Shown piece after piece: positions 1 to 4,457 of a DNA stretch of 7,970 nucleotides; position 1 is the stretch's first letter, and each line of letters starts with the position of its first letter. Position numbers and translations under genes: made by a program. Source of the stretch: JACRGC01 sp035288785 (GTDB taxonomy: Archaea > Micrarchaeota > Micrarchaeia > Norongarragalinales > SBBD01); assembly GCA_035288785.1 (NCBI GenBank), contig DATDZF010000025.1:1-7970 (forward strand), written 5' to 3'. A model generated the notes under the pieces. That model saw only the letters and a list, made by a program, of their open reading frames with translations. It was not told the DNA's origin and made no database searches.

Positions 1-1004
1 CCAAGATATTCGTGGTCGGGACTGGCGGAAGCGGCTGCAACACCGTAAACAGGATGTTCGATATTGGCATTTATGGCGCAAACATCATCGCAATGAACAC
101 CGATGCACAGCACTTGCTGAAAATACGCTCGGGGAAGAAGATCCTTCTTGGGAAGAAAAAAACCAAGGGCCTTGGCGCTGGCAGCAACCCCGAAGTGGGG
201 GAGGCCGCGGCGATGGAAAGCGAGGCGGAGATCAAGACCGCGCTAAAGGATGCAAACCTTGTCTTTGTGACATGTGGAATGGGTGGGGGCACCGGGACTG
301 GAAGCGCCCATGTCATTGCCAAGGCCGCAAAAGAGAGCGGCGCTCTCGTTGTTGGCATTTGCACAATGCCCTTCACATCCGAAGGGACGAAAAGGATTGG
401 GAATGCCATGGAAGGGCTAAGGAAGCTTCGGGCTGTTGCGGATACCACCATTGCCATCCCAAACGATAAGCTGCTTTTTTACGTCCCCGACCTTCCCCTC
501 AATTCCGCATTCAAGGCGGCGGATTTGGTGCTGACAAATGCGGTAAAGGGGATCACGGAACTGATAACCAAGCCGGGCCTTGTGAACCTGGATTTTGCGG
601 ACGTTCGGACCATCATCGAATCATCGGGCATTGCCATGATTGGGCTTGGGGAAACCGCAAATGTGCGCGACAAGAACCGGGTCGTCATGGCGGCTGAAAA
701 ATCGCTTAAATCGCCATTGATTGATGTCAACGTAACGCAGGCCAACAAGGCGCTCATCAACATCATGGGAGGGGAGGATCTTACGCTCGGGGAGGCAGAA
801 GCCGCGGTGAATGCCATCTCGACAAAAATCCACAAGGACGCCCACATCATCTGGGGGGCCACAATTGACAAGTCGCTTTCAGGCGGGGAAGTCCGCGTGC
901 TTGCGGTGCTTGCCGGGATGAAGGAGGATGGGAATGTCGTGATGACCAGGGAGGAGGCGGAAACAAAGGTTGAGGACAGCGTGAATCTCGAATTCATAAC
1001 GTGA
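1..1004 (+). CDS. ftsZ: Cell division protein FtsZ (5' end outside the window)
   Basis: Tubulin-like GTPase that polymerises into the cytokinetic ring at midcell. The reading frame is open to the left edge (Lys-Ile-Phe precede the GTG at 12), so that GTG is an internal valine and roughly 20-40 N-terminal residues are missing. Counting from the valine at base 12, the N-terminal nucleotide-binding loop GTGGSGCN is at residues 3-10, NTDAQ at 29-33, and the tubulin signature GMGGGTGTGS at 89-98. The T7 catalytic loop NLDFADVR is at 192-199, with Asp194 and Asp197 in the positions that trigger GTP hydrolysis. GGEDLTL at 253-259 also fits FtsZ. All catalytic elements are present, and they separate it from CetZ-type paralogues. 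The C-terminal tail after the tubulin fold is short and ends in LEFIT. The stop lies 4 bases before the next plus-strand gene, suggesting cotranscription. I cannot tell FtsZ1 from FtsZ2. Confidence 0.97.
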   Translation, partial: KIFVVGTGGSGCNTVNRMFDIGIYGANIIAMNTDAQHLLKIRSGKKILLGKKKTKGLGAGSNPEVGEAAAMESEAEIKTALKDANLVFVTCGMGGGTGTGSAHVIAKAAKESGALVVGICTMPFTSEGTKRIGNAMEGLRKLRAVADTTIAIPNDKLLFYVPDLPLNSAFKAADLVLTNAVKGITELITKPGLVNLDFADVRTIIESSGIAMIGLGETANVRDKNRVVMAAEKSLKSPLIDVNVTQANKALINIMGGEDLTLGEAEAAVNAISTKIHKDAHIIWGATIDKSLSGGEVRVLAVLAGMKEDGNVVMTREEAETKVEDSVNLEFIT

Positions 1005-1008
1005 GGGA

Positions 1009-1686
1009 ATGGACTTACTCAATTTTCTGAAAAATTGCCTCGTTTGCCTTGGCTGCATCTTTGCCGGATTCATTGTCGCATTCATTTTCAATTACGCCTT
1101 TAATGGAAGCATAGCCGGATGGGCAACCATCGGGATCGCCCTAATCGCAGGGGCTTTTTTCATCCTGCTCTCCTTTTCGACCATAATCAAGGAGCAATAT
1201 AGGGAAAATTTGCGTTTGATTTTACTCTATTTGGGATTAGCATTTTCAATGTTGTTTGCATTATTTTTAATCGTCATACTATTCAACCCACTGTGTATTG
1301 GCGATTGCGGCGAATTCCGCTCATACCCTGCAAGCACAATGAAGGATTGCATCAGGGATCTCCATTCGAGGGGGTATGGGGTTATTCAACCAAGGAAAGT
1401 CACATTCGATAAAGGTATGACGATCAATAGGGGAGAGCTAGTGGCAGATATTCCCATCAGCGCTAAGGATGTGGAATTTTTCTGCGAGGGCAGCATATGC
1501 GGGAAGTACATTGAGATTAGCCCTGCAAATGACAGGGTTACGGCAAATGCAAAAATGGATGCGGTTGCTGTTTGCTGTGCTGACGAACAGAGGGCAATTA
1601 GCCCTAAATACTGCATCGCAATAACGGATTTGAAAACCCCAGGTCAAGCAACCAACACATGCGCAAGCGCATGCGGCGTGGAATAA
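1009..1686 (+). CDS. Hypothetical membrane protein: three N-terminal helices plus Cys-rich domain
   Basis: I do not recognise this 225-residue protein. Three strongly hydrophobic segments at about residues 8-30, 36-59 and 69-92 predict a membrane anchor. The remaining 130 residues are soluble and hold ten cysteines: 96, 100, 114, 159, 164, 189, 190, 202, 218 and 222, including a CC pair. That pattern suggests a disulfide-stabilised or metal-binding domain, and with three helices it could face outside the cell; this is inference. The ATG follows the ftsZ stop by 4 bases, and the only Shine-Dalgarno-like bases (GAGGG, 1003-1007) overlap that stop, so translation is probably coupled to ftsZ. The gene ends exactly where the convergent antitoxin gene ends. 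The middle part is more AT-rich than ftsZ. It sits where many archaea have secE directly after ftsZ, so it may be an insertion. A role in division or envelope is possible only by position. Confidence 0.8.
   Translation: MDLLNFLKNCLVCLGCIFAGFIVAFIFNYAFNGSIAGWATIGIALIAGAFFILLSFSTIIKEQYRENLRLILLYLGLAFSMLFALFLIVILFNPLCIGDCGEFRSYPASTMKDCIRDLHSRGYGVIQPRKVTFDKGMTINRGELVADIPISAKDVEFFCEGSICGKYIEISPANDRVTANAKMDAVAVCCADEQRAISPKYCIAITDLKTPGQATNTCASACGVE
1658..1673. terminator. Perfect hairpin at the convergent gene junction
   Basis: CATGCGC (1658-1664) and GCGCATG (1667-1673) form a perfect 7-base inverted repeat around AA; sterically this means about six pairs and a CAAG loop. It lies in the last codons of the plus-strand membrane-protein gene and 14 bases past the stop of the minus-strand antitoxin gene. 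No clear T-tract follows on either strand, so a termination role is inferred from position only. It might instead mark a transcript 3' end or simply be coding sequence. Confidence 0.3.
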
Positions 1687-2007
1687 TCAGGAAACCATTG
1701 CTTTTTTCAGCAGGCTTTTGCCGAGCACCAGTTCTCCGTTTTCTATCCTCCAGGCGACCTTTTCGCCCTCGCGAAGGCCTGCAAGGTCCTTGAGTAAGGA
1801 GGGGATCGTTACCACTATTGACTTTCCGACCTCCCTAACCTTCACAACAAGCGAATTTTTCATCTCCCGAATCTTTTCCACAGCTATAGGATCCAGCAGC
1901 TCCTCGCCGCAATTGTCGCACTTCCAACCCTTAACGATGAACCCCTCGAATTCCAGCTCGGTTTCCTTCATCTTCCTCCCGCAAATGCAAGCGTATTCCT
2001 TTTTCAT
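1687..2007 (-). CDS. Antitoxin: YgiT-type zinc finger fused to AbrB/MazE-like domain
   Basis: Likely antitoxin of a type II toxin-antitoxin pair; it would neutralise the toxin encoded just upstream and bind the module's promoter. The 106-residue protein has two parts. Residues 1-40 form a small zinc-finger region like that of YgiT/MqsA-family antitoxins, with cysteines 7, 9, 30 and 33 and the stretch GWKCDNCGEELLDP. Residues 52-97 resemble a swapped-hairpin AbrB/SpoVT/MazE fold (VVKVREVGKSIVVTIPSLL, then GLREGEKVAWRIENGELVL). The first cysteine pair is C-x-C rather than the usual C-x-x-C. The start is clear: AGGTGA sits 4 bases before the ATG and overlaps the toxin stop, so the two genes are translationally coupled. 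Toxin-first order matches mqsRA-type loci. In MqsA the DNA-binding part is a helix-turn-helix, so the AbrB-like domain here is a different combination. Its stop directly abuts that of the opposing gene. Confidence 0.82.
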   Translation of the reverse strand: MKKEYACICGRKMKETELEFEGFIVKGWKCDNCGEELLDPIAVEKIREMKNSLVVKVREVGKSIVVTIPSLLKDLAGLREGEKVAWRIENGELVLGKSLLKKAMVS

Positions 2008-2011
2008 CTAA

Positions 2012-2017
2012 TCACCT
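2012..2017 (-). promoter_or_regulatory. Shine-Dalgarno of antitoxin inside the toxin stop
   Basis: Read on the minus strand, AGGTGA is both the last arginine codon plus stop of the toxin and a strong archaeal ribosome binding site 4 bases before the antitoxin ATG. This fixes the antitoxin start and implies that ribosomes finishing the toxin re-initiate on the antitoxin. Confidence 0.75.
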
Positions 2018-2260
2018 GAATTTCCCCACATGGATGATCCTGAAATGGTCGCCCATGTCGGCAACCACCACCTTTACTACGATCTTTCCGAACCGCTTGC
2101 ACCTTTCACGGATTTCCGGTCTGCGGCGGCTCCTCTCGCAATCGTAGCCGGTTTCAAGCGTATCCACTATCTGCCGGATCGGGATATCCTCGTCGACGAT
2201 CTCCCTTGCTGCCGATTTTGTGGGCAGAACATCCTTTCCACCCCACTGAGGATATATCAT
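2012..2260 (-). CDS. DUF4258 / MqsR-RelE-like toxin
   Basis: Probable ribonuclease-type toxin of a type II module, expected to cleave mRNA when free of its antitoxin; the activity is inferred from family and context. From the ATG at 2260 the protein has 82 residues. It shows the DUF4258 layout: an N-terminal helix pair (KSAAREIVDEDIPIRQIVDTLETG), a basic middle (ERSRRRPEIRERCKRFGK), then beta strands (IVVKVVVADMGDHFRIIHVGKF) typical of small RelE/MqsR-fold toxins. The neighbouring zinc-finger antitoxin is the main support. A TTG at 2293 would add 11 residues in the same frame. I prefer the ATG because the TATA-like sequence at 2294-2304 would place transcription start near 2270, downstream of the TTG. 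No Shine-Dalgarno is seen before either start. The family is so divergent that catalytic residues cannot be named confidently. Confidence 0.7.
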   Translation of the reverse strand: MIYPQWGGKDVLPTKSAAREIVDEDIPIRQIVDTLETGYDCERSRRRPEIRERCKRFGKIVVKVVVADMGDHFRIIHVGKFR

Positions 2261-2326
2261 CCTATCGCCAGATATATATTTAATTGTTTTCAAGATATAT
2301 AAAATTATCGTTTGATATATTTAAAC
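2251..2326 (-). promoter_or_regulatory. Toxin-antitoxin promoter with four phased GATATAT boxes
   Basis: Plus-strand GATATAT occurs at 2251, 2271, 2294 and 2314, so the boxes are spaced 20, 23 and 20 bases, close to two helical turns. The first overlaps the toxin ATG. On the minus strand, TTTTATATATC (2304-2294) is a good archaeal TATA box about 27 bases before an expected start near 2270; GTTTAAATATATC (2326-2314) is a second candidate. Repeated boxes overlapping a TATA element suggest an operator for self-repression by the antitoxin. The repeats are seen directly; the role is inferred. Confidence 0.5.
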
Positions 2327-2374
2327 AAGTACAAATAATAATGATTGCAGGGATGATTTCGGGTGCCCTCTTAG

Positions 2375-2392
2375 GAAGGGTTAAAAACCTTC
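2375..2392. repeat. Imperfect inverted repeat AAGG...CCTT
   Basis: The arms GAAGG(G)TT and AACCTTC surround AAA, giving seven pairs with one bulged G. The core TTAAAAACCTT recurs exactly on the minus strand at 5624-5614, upstream of the membrane-gene pair, again preceded by AAGG. It could be an operator, a hairpin in a transcript, or a TATA element with flanks. Confidence 0.4.
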
Positions 2393-2547
2393 ATTCCCCC
2401 AAAGAATGCACTTATTTTACATTCTTTATTCCTTGTTGTTTTACCTTTATTTTGGAATATGGCGGTTTGGAAAAATATGCGCAGTATGATGGAAGCCGGA
2501 ATATCAGAATAAAGTTCATGACCTTATTTGCAATATGGCCGGAATAT

Positions 2548-2552
2548 GGTGG
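2548..2552 (+). promoter_or_regulatory. Probable secE ribosome binding site
   Basis: GGTGG complements the archaeal 16S rRNA 3' end and has a 6-base spacer to the ATG at 2559. It decides among six clustered in-frame ATGs. The surrounding sequence repeats GGAATATGGYGG, found 87 bases upstream at 2454. Confidence 0.45.
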
Positions 2553-2558
2553 ATGGAT

Positions 2559-2738
2559 ATGGGAATGAAAATGATGCTTAATGATTTTGTTTCGCAAAGC
2601 CAGCGCGTCCTTAATGTCACGCACAAGCCGGGAAAACTGGAATTCAAGCAGATCGCAGTAAGCACCGCGCTTGGGATCGGGGTCGTGGGAGCAATCGGTT
2701 TCCTCATGCACACTATTGCGAACTTGTTTCGGGGTTAG
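2559..2738 (+). CDS. secE: Preprotein translocase subunit SecE (Sec61-gamma)
   Basis: Small clamp subunit of the SecYEG/Sec61 translocon in the cytoplasmic membrane; it braces SecY during protein export and membrane insertion. With the start chosen here it has 59 residues, normal for archaea. An amphipathic helix containing FVSQSQRVLNVTHKPGKLEFKQ matches the family pattern of a basic KP-x-x-x-EF segment before the membrane helix. The single transmembrane helix is ALGIGVVGAIGFLMHTIANLF at the C-terminus. In-frame ATGs occur at 2535, 2553, 2559, 2565, 2571 and 2574. GGTGG at 2548-2552 lies 6 bases before 2559, which favours that start; 2535 would give 67 residues. The stop is 8 bases before spt5, so the two form an operon, as in most archaea. 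Confidence 0.92.
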   Translation: MGMKMMLNDFVSQSQRVLNVTHKPGKLEFKQIAVSTALGIGVVGAIGFLMHTIANLFRG

Positions 2739-2746
2739 GTGGGAAT

Positions 2747-3181
2747 ATGTTGTACGCATTTCGGGTCACATCAGGTCAGGAAAACATTGTTGCGGACCTG
2801 CTTTATGAGAAGGTCAAGAAGAACAAGATGCCTGTGAAAACCATCGTGGTTTCACCTTATTTGAAGGGGTACTTGATCGCGGAGGCGGAAAACGAGGTGG
2901 AGGCAAAGCGGCTCATCACCAACGTGCCGCACGTAAAAAGCATGCTTCACCGCACGATGAAGATCGAGGATTTGAAGGACATGCTTGAAAGCAAGCCGCA
3001 GGAGATCCTTCTTGAGGAAGGCCAGCTGGTGGAAGTGACCTCCGGGCCATTCAAGGGCGAGAAGGCAAAAGTCGTGAAAATACTGAAGGAAAAGGAGGAG
3101 GTAATTGTGGAGCTGGTGGAGGTCGCGGTGCCAATCCCGGTCACGATAAAGATGAACACGATCAAGGTCATCCAGCAATAA
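2747..3181 (+). CDS. spt5: Transcription elongation factor Spt5 (NusG)
   Basis: Archaeal Spt5 binds the RNA polymerase clamp through its NGN domain, closing the cleft to raise processivity, and its KOW domain contacts RNA or the ribosome. It normally pairs with Spt4, which is not in this window. The 144 residues match the usual archaeal length. Residues 1-85 are the NGN domain (FRVTSGQENIVADLLYEKV near the start, then VVSPYLKGYLIAEAE at 34-48). Residues 90-144 are the KOW domain, with EGQLVEVTSGPFKGEKAKV at 91-109. AGGTGGG at 2737-2743 overlaps the secE stop and sits 3 bases before the ATG, so translation is coupled to secE. The adjacency to secE is strongly conserved across archaea and bacteria. 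About 160 bases separate it from rpl11, more than is usual for this cluster. Confidence 0.96.
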   Translation: MLYAFRVTSGQENIVADLLYEKVKKNKMPVKTIVVSPYLKGYLIAEAENEVEAKRLITNVPHVKSMLHRTMKIEDLKDMLESKPQEILLEEGQLVEVTSGPFKGEKAKVVKILKEKEEVIVELVEVAVPIPVTIKMNTIKVIQQ

Positions 3182-3342
3182 GAAGGGGGATATGGGCAGC
3201 TAAAGGACAAGCAATGATTGACATGGCCAATAGCGACACCAGTCCATCTCAAGGCATCTTCGGGAAAAACTGACCTCTGCGCAAAGTCATCCAATCATGG
3301 AATATAAGCAACACTTTTCATTTCATAGGGGTGTGATTGATT
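3182..3342 (+). promoter_or_regulatory. spt5-rpl11 intergenic leader with possible TATA box and short ORF
   Basis: AATATAAG at 3301-3308 is a TATA-like element that would start transcription near 3331, giving rpl11 its own short-leader promoter. GGGGTGTGA at 3328-3336 is a Shine-Dalgarno 6 bases before the ATG at 3343. A 19-codon ORF at 3214-3273 has AAGGA 6 bases before its ATG; it is too short to call as a gene. No tRNA or obvious structured RNA was seen. Confidence 0.4.
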
Positions 3343-3840
3343 ATGGGTAAAATGACGATTCCGGCAATGGTTGAAGGCGGCAAGGCCACTGCAGGCCCGC
3401 CGCTAGGCCCGGCGCTTGGCGCTGCGAAGGTGAACATCCAGGGAGTGCTCGCGCAAATCAACGAGAAGACCGCCGCATTCAAGGGGATGCAAGTGCCAAT
3501 CAAGGTAATCATCGATTCTGATACGAAGGGATTCGAGGTCGTTGTGGGAACGCCGCCGGTATCCGCGCTGCTCAAAAAGGAGCTTGGGATTTCCGAGAAC
3601 GTGAAGGAGGAGTCGGGAGCGAAGGGCAAGCGGATCATCGGGAACATCACCGTGCCCCAGATCGTGAAAATAGCGGGCATGAAGAAGGATGCGATGCTCT
3701 CCCGCAGCCTCAAGGCACAGGTAAAGGAAATAGTCGGGACCTGCAAGAGCATGGGCATAACCGTCGAAGGAAAGGACCCAAGGGAAGTGACCAAGGAGAT
3801 CACTGAAGGGAAATTTGATTCTGTGATCAGGGCCGATTAA
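3343..3840 (+). CDS. rpl11: Large-subunit ribosomal protein L11 (uL11)
   Basis: Forms the base of the ribosomal stalk with protein P0/L10 and binds the GTPase-associated region of 23S rRNA, where elongation factors act. From the ATG at 3343 the protein has 165 residues, the archaeal length. The N-terminal domain carries GGKATAGPPLGPALG at residues 12-26, the proline-rich motif that contacts rRNA. The C-terminal RNA-binding domain includes GNITVPQIVKIAGMKKDAML and ends in the archaeal GITVEGKDPREVTKEI tail. A TTG at 3337 would add two residues, but it leaves no room for the Shine-Dalgarno at 3328-3336, so I prefer 3343. In many archaea rpl1, P0 and L12 genes follow directly; here alba follows after 185 bases, so the usual stalk operon is broken at this point. 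Confidence 0.97.
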   Translation: MGKMTIPAMVEGGKATAGPPLGPALGAAKVNIQGVLAQINEKTAAFKGMQVPIKVIIDSDTKGFEVVVGTPPVSALLKKELGISENVKEESGAKGKRIIGNITVPQIVKIAGMKKDAMLSRSLKAQVKEIVGTCKSMGITVEGKDPREVTKEITEGKFDSVIRAD

Positions 3841-3848
3841 GAGAAAAA

Positions 3849-3894
3849 GCGTTATTGCGTTTGTAAGCGGAGAACGCAGGGTATGCCATTTTTT
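3849..3894 (+). terminator. Possible rpl11 terminator: weak hairpin and T6 tract
   Basis: GCGTT (3849-3853) can pair with AACGC (3873-3877), and a run of six T follows at 3889-3894. Archaeal RNA polymerase terminates at T-tracts, so the T6 is the stronger signal; the stem has a long loop and may not matter. Confidence 0.35.
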
Positions 3895-3899
3895 ACAGA

Positions 3900-3913
3900 C
3901 GCGTAAAAACGCG
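3900..3913. repeat. Short hairpin CGCGT-AAAA-ACGCG
   Basis: A perfect 5-base inverted repeat with an AAAA loop, lying just past the T6 tract after rpl11 and about 110 bases before alba. It could be part of the 3' end of the rpl11 message or a protein-binding site. No further repeats of it were seen. Confidence 0.35.
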
Positions 3914-3931
3914 AAACAACTCGTTTATTTC

Positions 3932-4020
3932 CACTTTAAAAAACGGATACCAATAAATAGCTGCATCCCTACAACAGTATTCCACGGACATTAAGCAAAA
4001 CACACAAAAACAGGGGCGAG
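3932..4020 (+). promoter_or_regulatory. alba promoter region and ribosome binding site
   Basis: Two TATA-like elements lie upstream of alba: CTTTAAAAAAC at 3934-3944 and CAATAAATAG at 3951-3960. They would give leaders of about 60 or 40 bases. GGGGCGAG at 4013-4020 is a modest Shine-Dalgarno 5 bases before the ATG. The choice of TATA box is uncertain. Confidence 0.4.
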
Positions 4021-4025
4021 CACAC

Positions 4026-4304
4026 ATGCAAGAAGGGGACAAGAACATCATCTACGTCGGGAAGAAGGAAACAATGGCATACGTCCTTGCGGTCGTTACC
4101 CAGTTCAACCAGGGCGTTGCGGAGCTCCACGTGAAAGCCCGCGGAAAGAGCATCAGCAAGGCAGTCGACATTGCCCAGATTGTCAAGAACCGGTTCATGT
4201 CCTCGATTGTCATCAAGAACATAGACATTTCAACAGAGGAGCTTCCCTCCGAGGATGGCAGGATGTCCAAGGTCTCGAGCATGGACATAACGCTCTCGAA
4301 GTAG
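4026..4304 (+). CDS. albA: Chromatin protein Alba
   Basis: Small dimeric protein that coats archaeal DNA and also binds RNA, shaping the nucleoid. The 92 residues match the family length. The N-terminal strand NIIYVGKKETMAYVLAV (7-23) includes Lys13 and Lys14, aligning with the DNA-contacting, acetylatable lysines of Sulfolobus Alba. The central ARGKSISKAVDIAQIVKNRF (38-57) is the most conserved part of the family, with the RG loop and the dimer-forming helix. The C-terminal strands NIDISTEEL and VSSMDITLSK flank the flexible loop that reaches into the DNA minor groove. It is a single gene with its own likely promoter; the next genes are on the opposite strand, ending toward it. Confidence 0.97.
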   Translation: MQEGDKNIIYVGKKETMAYVLAVVTQFNQGVAELHVKARGKSISKAVDIAQIVKNRFMSSIVIKNIDISTEELPSEDGRMSKVSSMDITLSK

Positions 4305-4311
4305 GGGGAAG

Positions 4312-4327
4312 GGCGTTATTTTTATTT
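4312..4327 (+). terminator. T-rich terminator after alba
   Basis: GGCGTTATTTTTATTT begins 8 bases past the alba stop and contains a T5 run at 4319-4323. A G/C-rich start followed by T-rich sequence fits archaeal intrinsic termination. A small stem GGGC-TAG-GCCC follows at about 4330-4340. Confidence 0.45.
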
Positions 4328-4457
4328 CAGGGCTAGGCCCGCCTTTATACGAGTAAGCCGCAAAAGTTCATCCGGCGGATGGGGGGGAAGGTGGGCTCTT
4401 TCAATATATTAAAATGGGCAAGATATAACTGTAGCGCTTGCTATTGATGACACGAAG

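Larger units (their letters stand above)
2327..2558. other. AT-rich intergenic stretch before secE, with inverted repeat and short ORF
   Basis: No convincing gene lies between the toxin promoter and secE. The stretch holds an imperfect inverted repeat at 2375-2392 (GAAGG, one unpaired G, TT, loop AAA, AACCTTC). It also holds a 17-codon ORF at 2459-2512 preceded by GGAATATGG-type sequence. Several TATA-like stretches (2446-2454, 2470-2477, 2524-2530) could serve secE, but none is clearly best. An open frame running through the region on the plus strand overlaps the start of secE out of frame, and its composition looks non-coding. Confidence 0.5.

Noticed and set aside
71..997. Long open frames antisense to ftsZ (71-457 and 479-997, minus strand)
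   Set aside because: They are shadows of a well-supported FtsZ frame, have Ser/Pro-rich low-information translations and no ribosome binding site.
2375..2392. The inverted repeat as a classical MqsA operator
   Set aside because: MqsA palindromes have AACCT then AGGTT; here the arms run the other way (AAGG then CCTT) and lie away from the toxin start.
2284..2568. 94-codon plus-strand ORF before secE
   Set aside because: It begins within the toxin promoter, overlaps secE out of frame, has no recognisable domain or Shine-Dalgarno, and its AT-rich composition looks intergenic.
2412..2759. 115-codon minus-strand ORF opposite secE
   Set aside because: It is antisense to SecE and the start of Spt5, and its His/Ser-rich translation resembles no protein.
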